64,000 bases of DNA from Hirudo medicinalis (GCA_011800805.1 MPNW01000419.1:28324-92323), one strand, 5' to 3'. Positions 1 to 13,600 are shown, counted from the first letter of the stretch. The notes: generated from the letters alone by a model not told the origin. Numbers and translations are program-made.

Positions 1-197
1 AACCACTTAGCAACTATTTAGCAACCACTTGATAGCCAATCACTGGCGTCTATGGACTCTTGAGATCACCCATGAAAGTTTTTCCAGTGATGATGATAAT
101 GATGATGACGATAATTAATGATGAAGATGAGGACGATGGCGACGACGATTATTGGGTGGGGAGGGCTTTATTCGAATGTACAGAACTTCGAGGTGGT
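1..197. other. 3' flank of tropomyosin, no gene seen
   Basis: This stretch holds a GAT/GAC-rich microsatellite (about 87-148) and lies just downstream of the tropomyosin stop codon, so part of it is probably that gene's 3' UTR. I see no coding exon. Confidence 0.5.
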
Positions 198-1425
198 TTA
201 GAAACCAGTGAGCTCTGTGATGGTTGAGTCCAGTTCTCCAAGGACCAACCTGAACTTGTCTTTCTCACCTGAGAGCTCATCTGTAGGTTATTGTGATTAT
301 TCATTATTTATCTTGGTTAGGTGAATTGATGAATGAATAGATAGATGGATGAATGGATGAATAGATGAATGGATGAATGGATGGAGGGACGGAAAGATAG
401 ATGGATTTATATAACTAAAGCAAATACTGCAGCATGGTGGTGAAAATATAAATTATAACTATAATAACAATAACTAATTATTTAATTGTCAATTAGTCAA
501 TTAGTCAAAATTAAGAACTTTTATTAAGCATTTTTAACATTAGTTATTCACTTTAACTAAGCGTTAGAATTAATTAACCGTAGCGATGACATTTTGCATA
601 ACATTTTTGACTTTAATCATTCGCGATGTAATGACATTTATTAAATAATAATAATAATAATAATAATCCATTAATTAATGTCATTGTATTATAGTTAATA
701 ATATTACTAATTATTATTTAATTAAAAAACATCGAACTTTAGAGCTAACGCATGATAAATAAAAATGATTTGAATGTTATTGAAAATGATTTCAATTTTA
801 TTAGTTGTTGGCCTAATTCCTGAAAGTTCTGCTTGTGCGTGATTTATTTGAATCAGGAAGGAACGTTAGAATGTCAATGATAACAAGATAGAGATAACAT
901 TCTTTAGAGATGATGCCGATGATGATGGTGATGATGATGATGATGATGATGACGATGACGATTATGATGACGATGATGATGATGAGAAGGAGGAGGAGAA
1001 TGATGGTGAAGTTATTGTGCTGGTTATGATGTTAATGACGACGATGACGATGACGATGACGATGACGACGACGACGACGACGACGATGACGATGATCTCA
1101 CCCTCGAGTCTGTCGACCTCCTTCTGCAACATCGTCACGGCCTCTCAGCCTGGATTGCCCTGTGCTCAGCCTAAATATTAGTTTAAATATAATAGTTTCA
1201 TTAGGTGTCGTATTTAAGTTTCTAATTAATTATTAACGTATATAGTAAATTGACGAAAACAACTTGTAAATAATAATAATAATAATAATAACAATAATTT
1301 ATTAACTTATTAATTAGGAGATAACTAACGTCTTGAAGACTTTCAGTCAGGTTCTGAATTGTGAGTTCATATGTCTCTTGTCTGACCGAGAACTATTGAT
1401 AAAATTATTAATTAAATTATTGATA

Positions 1426-1464
<39 letters not shown>

Positions 1465-2417
1465 ACTTATCAGTGGGATAAGTTTCCCTTAGGGTTGTCC
1501 TTTTTGATTGTTGGTTTTTGTCTTACTACTCTCTGTTCATTGTTTGTTATTTTAGGATCAATCCAAATAAACGCTTGAAAAAACCAGATAAATATTATAT
1601 TAGTTTAATCTGTAATTAAAATGTTAAATAATTGTTATTACGCATAATTAATTATGCGTAATAGATAATAGTTACAATGAAACCATTTCAATATGTAACC
1701 ATTTATCAATAAAAGTGATGTCCAAACATTTACAAAATTTAAACGAAATGTTGTAAAAATAACGAGGGTTGGCAATTATTGTTATTATTATTATTATTAT
1801 TGTTGTTATTATTATTATTAATATTATTATTATTAATATTAACTTATGATGACTCAATTGAGGAACTTGCGATTAAATGCATTTTAAATGAATAAATTTT
1901 AAATATTGACATATTATTTTATTTTACTTCATATCAATAATTCACAAGAGAAATTCGTAATATTTAATATTTTAAATATATATTTATATTATTTATTAAT
2001 TATTAAATTTATTTAATATATATTTAAATAAATTACTTAAATAATTTAATTATTAATCAGTCAATTAATTATTAATTGAATGACACATCACCTCCTGTTG
2101 TGCAATCTCAAGGGATTTGAAGTTGTTCCCAACAACCTTCAGTTCATCCTCAAGCTCTATTATTTTCCTACGATTTAAAATTAGTGTTGTTGTTATTATT
2201 GTTGTTGTTTTTATCATCATCAATTTAAAATAAATAATAGTTTGTTATGTTTGATTATTTTGATAAAATCAATGGATTTATCAACACCTAGTAAGTATAG
2301 CAAATTAATTAGCGCTAGCAGCACGCTGCACTATTTAATTGATTAATGAAACAATGCTCATTAAATAACACTTACAACATAACTTTCAATGACGTAATTG
2401 AACGATTAATGATCAGA

Positions 2418-2449
<32 letters not shown>

Positions 2450-4363
2450 TGATGATGATGATGATGATGATGACGACAACAGCAGCAGCAGCAACAACAA
2501 CAACAACAACAACAATAATAACAATAATAATAATAATAAAAATAGTAATAATGATAGTGGTAGTGATAATGATGATGACAATGATATTAACAATAATAGT
2601 AATGATGATATTAAAAATAATAATAACCCAATAACATCTTAGTAATTAAATAATATTATTAATCTAAAATTATGGAGCAGTAAATGAACATACAATCCGA
2701 GGAAAGAGTCTCTTTAGAAATTGTGATAGAAAATAAATTAGGATTCAGTACATGAATATTAATCATGTCGATCATAAATATTCATAAAGACTCACGCCTC
2801 TGCAAGTGCTACTCTGCCCTCTGACCTCTCCAGATCAACCTCAGTGATGGCCAGCTTGCGGGCTGTCTGAAGATATGTTAATTTTATTATAATTTATTCA
2901 GAATTTATTGTTTTTACGTTCTATTAGTCATTGTATTCTACTTTTAATGTTATTTACAATGTCACTTTGTAACTAATTTATTTTGACATTGAGGTTTAAG
3001 AAGGCTTAATGATGCTGTCATCGTCATCATCATCATCATCACCACCATCACCATAGCCATCATCATCATCATTATCATTATCATCGTCGACGTCGTCGCC
3101 GCCGTCATTACGATCATCAACATCATCATCGTCGTCACCTCCTCGTATTTCCTGTCGGCATCCTCTCCGAAGAGGATGGTTATCTCCAGGTCTTTCTCCA
3201 GCACCACCATGCGCTCCTCATCGATGGCTATGCGGCTCTCCAGCACTTTTCTTCCTCTGTCATGGAAGGACGAACCAATGGTCAAAAATCAATGGATAAT
3301 TTATTGTAAATACATGGATGATGGAAGAATTCATGATGAGTGAGTGTGTGATTGAGAGTCGATGGTGAAGATGATAATGATTTTGAAGATGACGACGGAG
3401 ATGATGATGATGATGATGATGATTAGCCTGAATGGTTCTTGAAAAACCTTTAAAAACCTCTGCTATCTTTATCTCCATAAGGGCTTGACTTAAGTGTAGA
3501 TAATATTTGCGATGATAACGGAGATAACTAGTAATGTTGATGATGACGACGACGATGATGATGTCGATGATGATGACGTTGATGATGATGATGATGATGA
3601 TGATGATAACCTATCGCTCTCTTCAAAGGACTTGGCAGCTTCTTCCAGCTTGGTTGTTGTTTGTAGCAGACGACTCTCAGTTGATTCGTAATCTTCCTCA
3701 ATCGTTCTCACCTTCTTCGACAAGGACACCATTTCGGCCTCGGTCTGTTGATTGGTTAAATGATAAATCAATAAGTTAAGTTAATTACGACAATTAATAA
3801 GTTAATTATTTATACTTTCCAGTTTAAAACCATTACTACAGTAGAATTATAAACATCAACAACAACAACATTGGCGACAACAATAGCTTAATAGTTTAGA
3901 CATATCAGAATACATTGGATTAATCGAATATTATTTATTACGCACTAAGCATTGAGTAAATATTAATTAATTAATATTATTAATATTTAATTAACGCACA
4001 ACTAATTGATCGATGGATATTAATTAATTGCTTAATTAATTATCAGTTAATAGTTAAATGATTACGTGATTAATTAATCAGCAATGATTAGGCCAGGTGA
4101 TCAATAACCTGACATAATTAATAATCTTAAACTAATGATCTAATTAATTTATAACCTGATTGATTGATTAACTAGCGATTAATTAGTGAATTTTTATTTG
4201 GTAATGAGTAAATATTTATTGATTAAGATCTATTATTATACTAAGATTGATGTTGTAATTCATTAATTAATTAGTAAATATTTATGAATTAATAATGACC
4301 TTCTAATCGAACTTTAGGCGCCTCTGACGCTAAGCAAATAGCGCATTAAATTAAAATAATAAC

Positions 4364-4404
<41 letters not shown>

Positions 4405-4439
4405 TATCATATTATTATTATTATATTATTACATTATTA

Positions 4440-4472
<33 letters not shown>

Positions 4473-5415
4473 GACCGTTCCAAGTTGTTTGGTTGTGACG
4501 TCCAACTTCTCCGTGGCTTCCTGGGCGTTCTGTTGAGCAACTCCGAGGTCGGATTGGATTTGAACAATGCGTTTGTTCAACTGGAGGATTTCCTCCTCTT
4601 GCTGGAAATAAGTTAGCATGCGGTTATGATGGCGACTGTAACGGTGGAGGTGGTGATGATAGTGATGATGGGCTGTGATGACTCTTTTAGTCATGGAAAA
4701 ATTGCGACGATGATGAAGGTAATGTGTGAAAACAGTCATGTGTTAACATGAGTTAATGATGTTAGTCTTGTGTTAATGATGATGGTGATGTGTATGGTGA
4801 TGACGACGACGACGACGACGATGACGGAAATCAAATCCTAGGAACATGCCGATCTTTTGCAACAGACATTTATATCGCTTGGCCACTCAATCACAATCGA
4901 TCACAACAACAAGAACTTCAATCAATCAATCAATCAATCACATCTTCAAAAGACACTATGAAAACTGCAAAAAATGTATTCTTTTGATTTTAATGGCTTG
5001 ATTAAGAACTGTGGTTTGTTGAATGAAAGGTTTATGATTAGTTACTGGCATTTAGTACTTAATTTACATTAATTAACATTAAGATGGATGTATTGCTAAA
5101 TAATCAATGAATATATTATGTTAACGCAAGTTAATCAACCGACGTTTTTAAAAACTATTGTATTTATTATTGTATTATTATTATTATTATCTCATTATTG
5201 TATTTATAAAACTATTGTCCATGCAAACATCCGAACACACATACATACACAAAACTAGCAGCAATACAAAAGGAGCAAGACTAAGAGACACAAAAAAATA
5301 CCTTTTCAAAGATGGCCTTCTGTTCGAGCAGTTTCTGATCCAACTGGTCGACCTCGTCGAAGACAGAGTCCTTCATGGTCTTCATTCCGTGCATCTTCTT
5401 CTTAATGGCCGTCAT
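198..5415 (-). CDS. Tropomyosin, nine coding exons
   Basis: Tropomyosin is a coiled-coil dimer that lies along actin filaments and controls myosin access. Exons (minus): 5302-5415, 4476-4601, 3611-3744, 3139-3256, 2796-2866, 2092-2167, 1330-1392, 1102-1170, 198-280. Their lengths are 114, 126, 134, 118, 71, 76, 63, 69 and 83 nt. Apart from the eighth (normally 70) these equal the classic tropomyosin exon sizes and sum to a 284-residue protein. Diagnostic stretches include MTAIKKKMHGMK at the start, EDADRKYEEV, ARKLAITEVDLERSEGRV, ELKVVGNNFKSLE, LQKEVDRLE and a C-terminal ITELTGF. I chose the ATG at 5415 because it gives the canonical 114-nt first exon; in-frame ATGs at 5433 and 5439 would add a short leader. 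Exon 8 is one base short, which shifts the frame between AEHRAIQAER and AVTMLQKEVD; a draft-sequence error is the likeliest cause. The protein is fairly divergent in exons 1 and 2. Confidence 0.95.
895..1097. repeat. GAT/GAC microsatellite tract
   Basis: Imperfect (GATGAC)n and (GAT)n runs lie in the last tropomyosin intron, ending a few bases from the donor of the 69-nt exon. Confidence 0.9.
2419..2635. repeat. Compound AAT/GAT/AAC microsatellite
   Basis: A run of AAT, GAT, CAG/CAA, then AAT/GAT triplets inside a tropomyosin intron. It is open in several frames, giving poly-Asn, poly-Asp or poly-Leu readings that are not protein genes. Confidence 0.9.
3010..3607. repeat. ATC/GAT triplet tracts flanking tropomyosin exon 4
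   Basis: Triplet tracts at 3013-3135, 3368-3424 and 3536-3607 bracket the 118-nt exon and abut the 134-nt exon of tropomyosin. They touch the splice donors almost directly. Confidence 0.85.
4315..4347 (+). repeat. SINE 3'-end fragment (hairpin repeat)
   Basis: The segment GGCGCCTCTGACGCTAAGC followed by AAATAGCGC matches the 3' part of the tRNA-derived SINE at 13092-13280. It leads straight into an AT-rich stretch and then an (ATT)n tract. Confidence 0.65.
4364..4472. repeat. (ATT)n microsatellite next to a short hairpin repeat
   Basis: A long ATT tract ends 3 bp before the donor of tropomyosin exon 2 (4476). It follows a copy of the GCGCC...GCGC repeat at 4315-4347. Confidence 0.9.
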
Positions 5416-5734
5416 CGTGTGGAAAGCTGCCATCGCCATCTCGTAGGGTTTTGTGTGTGAACAGCGAGAGAAATGAACTCAGGAAAAGGCGACAGATGCG
5501 AATCTCCTCGGGTTTGACGATTTTGATTACGAAACTGATCGATTACGACTGACTTGTATTTTCAATCGCCTCTAAAGATCTCAGAACGATCTCGGAAAAA
5601 CTTGTCGACGAGAGAAGATCTTTCTCCGAAGAACTTCGAGGAGCAGAGCTTCGAGGAGTTGAGCAGAGTGACTACCTAGGAACGAGTTCACGTGAGTCTT
5701 AAAGACTGGGAGCTTGCATTCCTAAAATTGAATA

Positions 5735-5820
5735 CCATCAGCTGGAGAAGCAGCCTCAAACTCTGCTTTCCGAGCAGCTGCAGTTTGGAGCCTTCTCGCC
5801 TCTCTTTTATTTTTAGCATC
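5735..5820 (-). promoter_or_regulatory. Muscle-type control sites upstream of tropomyosin
   Basis: A perfect MEF2-type site (CTAAAAATAA on the minus strand, 5807-5816) and two CAGCTG E-boxes (5739-5744 and 5775-5780) lie 320-400 bp upstream of the tropomyosin ATG. MEF2 and myogenic bHLH factors drive tropomyosin genes in other animals. Site presence is seen directly; function is inferred. Confidence 0.4.
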
Positions 5821-7369
5821 GAAGATACCGTGGTCCTTTTCACCACCCATTGGTGGGGATTCTGTTCTCATAACCTTTTATTCAACTGGGGCACTTTGTC
5901 AATCCAATGATGTAAAGATTTTGCTAATGTTAATTTTTGTTATTATTACTATTATTATTATTATTATTATTATTACTATTATTATTATTATTATTATTAC
6001 TATTATTATTATTATTGTTATTATTAATATACTTTAAGTTTATTATTGCCGAATGGAATGCGATTACCGATGAATGATCAATACGATTTGTTAATTAATG
6101 TAATTAGTATTTTTTTCATCGACGAATTACAATTACGATAATTATTAAACGTAACATTCTTCAATTAAAAAATATTACTACTACTACTACTAATAATAAT
6201 AATAATAATAATACGAAAACGATGATGATGACGATGATGACTGTAACAATAATAAATAGCTAACAATTCGAATAACAAGAAATAGTATCAATTGTTTGTG
6301 CTAAATGGATGTAGTTCACTTGGAAAGCTGAATTAAGACCAGGAGGGCTTCCCTGTTCAGTAGGTTGGTTCTCACGAGGGAACCAAACAAGAACCAACTC
6401 AAGATAGCATCACCGAATTCTTTGCCTCTGCAAGGCACATTCTAGGAACACATTCACGCGTGCACGCAGAATCACGCGCACACAATCAAGGGCGATGATA
6501 GGGCAGGTTATTGTAAATAACTAGCAAGCCAATCCAAGGAATGCCTAACTGAGCATTCCAAAAGAGCAGGAGAGATGGATTAAGCTGTTTTTATTCTGAA
6601 CTTTCAAATATCGAATGCTCATCTGAGAAGCATCCCTTGAAAGGAGTCCAACTTTTCAACACTTCTGCAGCCAAAAACCATCATTAACGGTAATTCCTTC
6701 TCACCTATGCAATTGTTTTTCAACAGGTAGCAAGTTTTTGTGGCTGTTTTCGTCGGAGTTGGAAGGGTTTGTTATCTTAATGGAGGCTTTTGAAGTTGTG
6801 GAGTGGAGAGGCATGCGTGGTGGATTTTCTTTTTATTCAATTTTTAACCGAACTTTGTTTAAAAACTTATTGAAATAATAACCTAGTAATAATAATAATA
6901 ATGTAAATTTATAAAATAATATTCGTACATATTTCAATAAACCAATTCACAGTAATATTAGTTATGTTTACGTTTGAATTCATTTCTTCAAAGGATTAAT
7001 CGATAAATTATTATCTATTACAATAAATTGTAAAATGAATTGAATATTTATTTTAACATCTAAAACTATTTTCTTTACGATTTTATTTTTAACTTTGCAG
7101 CATCTTAAGCATTTTAACACCTCATCCATATCTTAAGTAAGAATTAATAACCTCCACATCTTAATTGAGCCAGAAATGGAAACAAATTCAACCTATCACT
7201 AAGATCGACTCTGAATGTCTATAAATAAAGAGAAAGTACTTCCTACTCGAAACTCGTATATTTTGCTTTGAAACATCAAAACAAAATTGGCTGCCTCCAA
7301 GCACACCTCTCGTAAATCACCGATTTCTCACGCGTAACAGCTTCCCGGTGATTTCCAGCCCACCTAAAT

Positions 7370-7600
7370 GCGAATTCACTCATCCATAACCAGGACTGCC
7401 TACAGAAATTTTGGGCCCCCATGTGCAGCTGCCACGGGTCTCCATGTTAAGTCAATTTTGTAATAGAAAAGATAAAAAAAAAAAAAAAGAGGCATGATTG
7501 TAGCAGTTTAATATTTTAAAACCCGGGAGGGCTCCCCAAAATTGCTGGGCCCCTCGGCACTTTCCCCCATCCCCGCTCTCGGCGGCCCTATCCGTAACTC
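7370..7600 (-). repeat. Probable dispersed repeat with internal poly-A/T run
   Basis: A GC-rich island in AT-rich DNA, with GGGCCC-type motifs on both sides of an A14 tract (7475-7490). Composition and the A-run suggest an old retroposed element, but I cannot assign a family. Confidence 0.3.
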
Positions 7601-8984
7601 CAGCATCCATCCATCGTCATGTAACCACTCAATGAAGGAGTCATTAGCTAACTTCCGTATGTGCATGGAATCATAGGTGAGGGAAGCTGATCTTTAAAGG
7701 CAAACATTGCTCTGGTGCTCAGTGGTGCTCACTGCTCTCACAGCTGGGAACATTTCAGGAATCCAGAATTTTCAGGAATGTTTTGTAAACCTTCACAAAG
7801 TGTAAACTTCAATGCTTTATCGAAGAATCTCAAACATTAAGAATGTTAAGATGACGGGAGTGTTGAAAGTGTTGTTCAGTTTTCCTGATGTAATCCTCGT
7901 TTTATTATTAACGAATGTTTTCATTATTAATTAATGGCTTTATTGTTAATTAATGTTTTCATTATTCATAAATATTTATATTATTAATTAATGTTTTCAA
8001 TAATAATTAATTTATGAATTTTGTCAGACTGGATGCTGAGACGAGGTTTGAAATAATTTATCTCAGAAGTTGATCTGCGAATCAGAAAACAATTTCGCTG
8101 AACGGAGTTGATGTTAGGATGTTAGAAATTTAATAATTTTTTAAACCGCTTAACGAGCACGCATTTAGCAACAATTAAATGTCCATCACTAAATATTACT
8201 AATACGATAACATTCTGTATTATATATTCATAATTAACTGCTCGCTTAGATTAATGAAATAATAATTATCGGATTTCAGCAAAAGAATTAAAGGAACCTA
8301 GTAGTTTGTAGAACATCAAAATACGATTCAAGTTACTAACTTCACAGTCAACTGATTACTGAGGTCGCAATTAATTGATTATTCAGGCCACATCAAATTA
8401 ATTAATTCATTAATTAACTAATTACTTAAGCAATTGATTAAGAAACTAATTAACAACGTAACTCATTGTTTGAATAGCCGTTTAATTAAGCGAGTGAGTA
8501 ATTAAGTAACTAATTAATTATGCAATCAGCTAATTAATTCAATGTATACTTTTAAATCATCGATTATTAACGGGAGCGTGAAGAAATTGGACAATTAGTT
8601 ATTTGATCGAGCAATTAATTAGCTAAAAAATAAATAAATTTACTAATAAATAAATTGAGCGACTAAATAGCCAATTAATTAACTAATTAATTACTCAGTT
8701 ACTTGGTCGATTAATTAAATGATTAAGTGAGCTGTGACCGACTGATTGACGGGGGTCATAGTTCATTGATTAGGCCGCGATTATTTAACTAAATAATAAT
8801 TAAATTAATTACGAAACCGTAAAAAATTAAATAGTTCCCCCACAATTAGCAACACAGTTTTTACTTTTTTTTTTTTAAACCAACCACAATCAATGTGTAA
8901 TCAGTCCAGAGTTTCAATGTTGTTCTTCATTTCAGTCATTTTCATGTGACATTATGAATGAATATATAATTTTATGAATGCAAT

Positions 8985-9120
8985 ATATTTTGTAATGATG
9001 ACATTAATCAGGTGACATTATGTGACATTAAAAACTGATTTCACAATGTATTTTGTAATTATGACATTAATCAGGTGACATTAAAAACTGATTTCACAAT
9101 GTATTTTGTAATGATGACAC
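8985..9120. repeat. Tandem array, about 55-bp unit
   Basis: The unit GATGACATTAATCAGGTGAC followed by ATTAAAAACTGATTTCACAA and TGTATTTTGTAAT is present two and a half to three times; the first copy carries an extra TGTGACATTA. Confidence 0.7.
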
Positions 9121-9571
9121 TTATCAAGGTTTCTTTCCTTAGAATTCAATCGGCAATTTTTGTGGGAAGTTCTAATTTTGACTTGACATTCCTACGCCGG
9201 TAATAGGTGTAAATGTTGTGCATCCTGCATGTAAATAAAAGTAATAAAAACAGCTTCAATCGCTCTTAAATGTCATGATGAACTAACTGGTTAAATAATT
9301 GGTTAATTAATTGGATCGCTAATTATTAGATCAACCAATCAGATTGCTTGTGTATTATTTAATCAATTAACAAATAAATAAACATGCAGACCGGTAAAAT
9401 AAATCCATCTAATTTCGAGATAAATTCCAAAATAATAAATGTGATAATTCAATATTTAATATTACGTATTGTTAATTAATTTAATTTTACTTAATATAAC
9501 ATTGTTAATATTAATTAAACATTTACTTGTATTATTATTTTATTAAGTTAATAATCGCAGTTAATTGTTAA

Positions 9572-10339
9572 TTAGTAATTAACTGACGCCAGGGTCATGT
9601 AGATGGAGAAGGAGAGAAATGTTGATCCCAAAAGAACGATGAACAAGATGGTCGACAACTTGACACCCTTTGTCTCGGTGAACGTGTATCCTGGGTGATA
9701 AAAATTTAATTACTTAACTTTAAAAAGTAGAATTAATTTTAATTCTAATTTTGACTTGCATTGTGACGATTAATAAAATAAAACACGCTTAAATTGCAGT
9801 CCTAATTATTGCAATATTTAGGCGCATCTGACGCGATGCAAATGGCGCATTATAAATTAACTATTATTATTATTATTATTACATCGATATTAATTGTTAT
9901 TAAAATATTTTCAGATAATTTTTATTATTTAATTCAACTAAATTATGCACATTTATTATGAGCTATTATATTATTGTTGATATTAAAATTCATTTTATAT
10001 ATTTAATATTAAATTATGGATATTAATCGGCTTTATTATTTAAAGATAATGAGTTGTAAAATAATTCACTCTGTGTTATCATTAAGGTGACTTAAAGTGA
10101 CGTAATAGACTTAATGAAGCAAAATTTCTTACTAATAATCAATTAATAATAAACAGCTGAAACAGTAATAACAGTAAATTATTATTAATTATGTAATAAT
10201 AATTAAGCAGAACTTTGGCAATCGCGTCCATTCAAGGAGGCAAAACCAGACTTGCAGATGCATTTGTACACGTCGTTGTACTTGACGCACTCCATGCTTG
10301 AGTAGTCACACGACGAACACCCGGCCTCATCTGTTTTAA

Positions 10340-10393
<54 letters not shown>

Positions 10394-10469
10394 GTTACCA
10401 AATAGTGTAAAATAAAAATATTAAATATGTTAATAAATATGGAAATGTAATGAATAGTTATTATATGCA

Positions 10470-10562
<93 letters not shown>

Positions 10563-10578
10563 GTTATTATTGNATGCA

Positions 10579-10659
<81 letters not shown>

Positions 10660-13600
10660 GTTATTATTGTTATTATTATTAACATTTACAGCATGTAATT
10701 TTAAATAAATTAAAATAAAATTACGAAATTGTACAGTATTATTTTGGCAATAATGTCAATAATTGCGTTAACCTTCATTAATATTATTGTTGTTTTTAAA
10801 ACATTAAGAATGACAATTTATTATCGTTGCATTAAGTTCATTTTCAATGACATTGAAATGCAATATTACCATTGTTTTCCACTTACGTTGGAGTACACAA
10901 ATATTTGTATACTTTTGAAGTCACCATTTATAATTTATCACTAAATAGACAATTGTTTCGAATAAACTTCTCATTTTCAAGAAATTCTCACCTTTGTCCA
11001 TTTCTGTTGAGCATTAATTTGCATAAAAGTCAGTAAATAATCAATAATTTCAGGCTGTAAATATTTATTTGCACCGTAATCCATTTCAATTTTTTTAATT
11101 ACATTTTTTAAAATAAACATTTACTGAAATAGTAACTGAAAAAAATAATATTTAATGAATTAAGTAGCAAATTAATTAGTTATTTATTTATTAATTGTTA
11201 TTAATGAAACGAAATTAAACTTATCGACCCAGTATGCAGAACCTCCCCGTCCATCCAGGGTAACAGTCCCCAAGACACCAGCCCTTCATATCCATGTCAC
11301 AATGCACCAAGTCAAACACTGACTTGTCAATGCTTTTGTGGTAATAATCTGTAAGTGATAAATGGACCCCTGTGTGATGTCAATTTGGTCATGGAAAAGC
11401 AAAAAAAAGATCATGAATTTAACATTTTAATATTTAATGGCCCCCTGTAAATGGCAGATAAAAAGCGCTTCACAAATGAAAAAATACATTCATTGAATCA
11501 GTAATTTAAAATCCGCACACCATAATAAGTCACGAATGTTTTAGTTCCACCGCAAAGTGTCTTCCTGTCTCCAGTGCAGGGCAGGAGTTCTTTCCGACAC
11601 TCGTCGAGGTCGACCAGCGTGTAATCTGACTCGACGTTCGTGCAGTAACACGAGTCGCTTGCCTGTCGTGATAATGAAATCGGACGATGCTGCCAATCTA
11701 ACTTTTGTTTTTACTTTCTAACATCAAACTGCCGTTCAACTAGTTAGGATTATAACCAGGATGATTCAAAATTCAAAATATTAATTCAGATTATGTAATA
11801 CTGATAATTAATTAATTAATAATGGGCTATCTGGAATTACAAAGTTGATTCTTTTTCAGAGCAGACGAATGACAATGGACAACAATTGAAATAATCAATT
11901 CAATTCAATCAGCAATTAATCAATCTACATATCTGCAACCAGTAACTTTCAAACAAGTGAATAAATGAATTAATTACTAGATAAACGGGTCATTATTAAC
12001 TGCCACCTACAATGACTATGGCCATGACGGCCCCAGTTGAAGAGCAGTGTCTGAGGCACTTGTTGACGGTCATGCCTTCCAATGCCTCTCCGACATGTTC
12101 CTTGAAGTAGTTTGTGCACTTCATTGAACGGAATGTCAACATGCGAGGCACTAATTAATTATTAATATCGCATTGAATATTAATCAAATACTTGTCATTA
12201 CAATCATTTCCAAATTCAACAATTTCGATATTGCTGTAACTGAATTGTCGCGTGCAAACGTAATTTTAATTTTAAAAAAAATTTAAACGCAATAAAATCA
12301 ATTAATTGGTTAGTTAATTAAAATATCAGTTGCGTAATTAATTGCTAATTAACGGCAATATCAATCAGATGATCATTAAGTCATTAATATCAATAGCAAA
12401 CAATCGATCAATTGTTAATTAACATCGATAGTAACAATTAATGACATGCAGGGAGCGCCCTCGGAGAGGGGACGCTGTATAAATGGTAGACTTCACATCC
12501 CATTCGGATGCATAAGGCACTCAAAATACAAAAATTAAGAAATTGCAATCGTAATCTATTAACTAATTGTAATTAATTACCTAATTATAATTAACCAAGT
12601 GCTTGTAATTAGTCACTTAGACATACATAGCTGGCTAATTTTAATATTCGATCATGCTTAATTAACTAATTCGGGTTAATCACCCAATTTAAACTAACTA
12701 TTATTGCAATTAATTAACTGATTGGTTACTTATAATTATAATTAATCAACTAACTAATATCATGAGTCACATTTCTACATTTAAAATTAATAATTAAATA
12801 TAATTAGCTGCTTTGCAATGGAATAATTACAAACTTAAATAAGTCATGTAAGCTCGGTGATGTGTGCAGTCACTTGTAGGCTTCCATTCTGTTGGCATTT
12901 TGTCAGAACAACCGCAATTACCACCCTAAGTTATTAATTACTTATTATTATTATTATTATTATTATTTATTAATTATTATGTTATTATTATTTGAATAAT
13001 ATTTATTATTTTTATTATTATTATAAATCATTATTACTCTTAAACGAAATGATATTTACAAAGACATTTGATATTATTACATGTTTAAGGCGTGCAGGTT
13101 GGCCGAATGGGTTGCATACGGCGGTAATGGCAACAGTCGTATTGTGTAATGTGTAATTTTTCGAAACCCAGCCTGCACTGCCGCAAGCGCCCTTGGGGAG
13201 GAGCGCTATATAAATGGTTAACAAGAAGCGCCTCTGACGCTATGCATATGGCGCTACATAAATGAAATACATAACATAACATGTTTAATTAATCAATCAA
13301 CCAAGCAATCGATTGTTGAATAATTAACCGACTAATTAATTAGTTAATTAACGACTGAACGACTGAATGGATGACAATCGTGAATGAAAAGATGACCAGC
13401 CATTTCGAGGACGAATAGAGTTGTATTTTTGTTGCATTCTTCGATGCACTCACGTTTCCTCACGACCCACGCTGCTTTCTCAGCTTTTATGAAGCAGCCG
13501 AAGTATAACTGCCTTTTTGTCTCCCCTTTAATTGATTAATTAGTAATAGCTTGATTAATTGATCAATAAGCAAGAATTTAATCTTTTTTTATTGAGCCGA

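Larger units (their letters stand above)
5456..9571. other. Gene-free stretch between tropomyosin and the WSC gene
   Basis: The first few hundred bases are probably the 5' UTR and promoter of tropomyosin. Beyond that I see an (ATT)n tract at 5938-6025, AT-rich unique DNA, a GC-richer repeat-like block around 7270-7600 with a poly-A run, many TTAATTAA-type palindromes (8380-8760), and a tandem array at 8985-9120. No exon with supporting homology was found on either strand. Confidence 0.6.

Noticed and set aside
2346..2642. Open frames giving poly-Asn/Asp or poly-Leu/Met proteins
   Set aside because: They are translations of a triplet microsatellite within a tropomyosin intron; the same holds at 10450-10698, 27401-27731, 28080-28545 and 36575-37816.
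5415..5439. Earlier ATGs at 5433 and 5439 for tropomyosin
   Set aside because: In frame, but the ATG at 5415 gives the conserved 114-nt first exon and the standard N-terminus.
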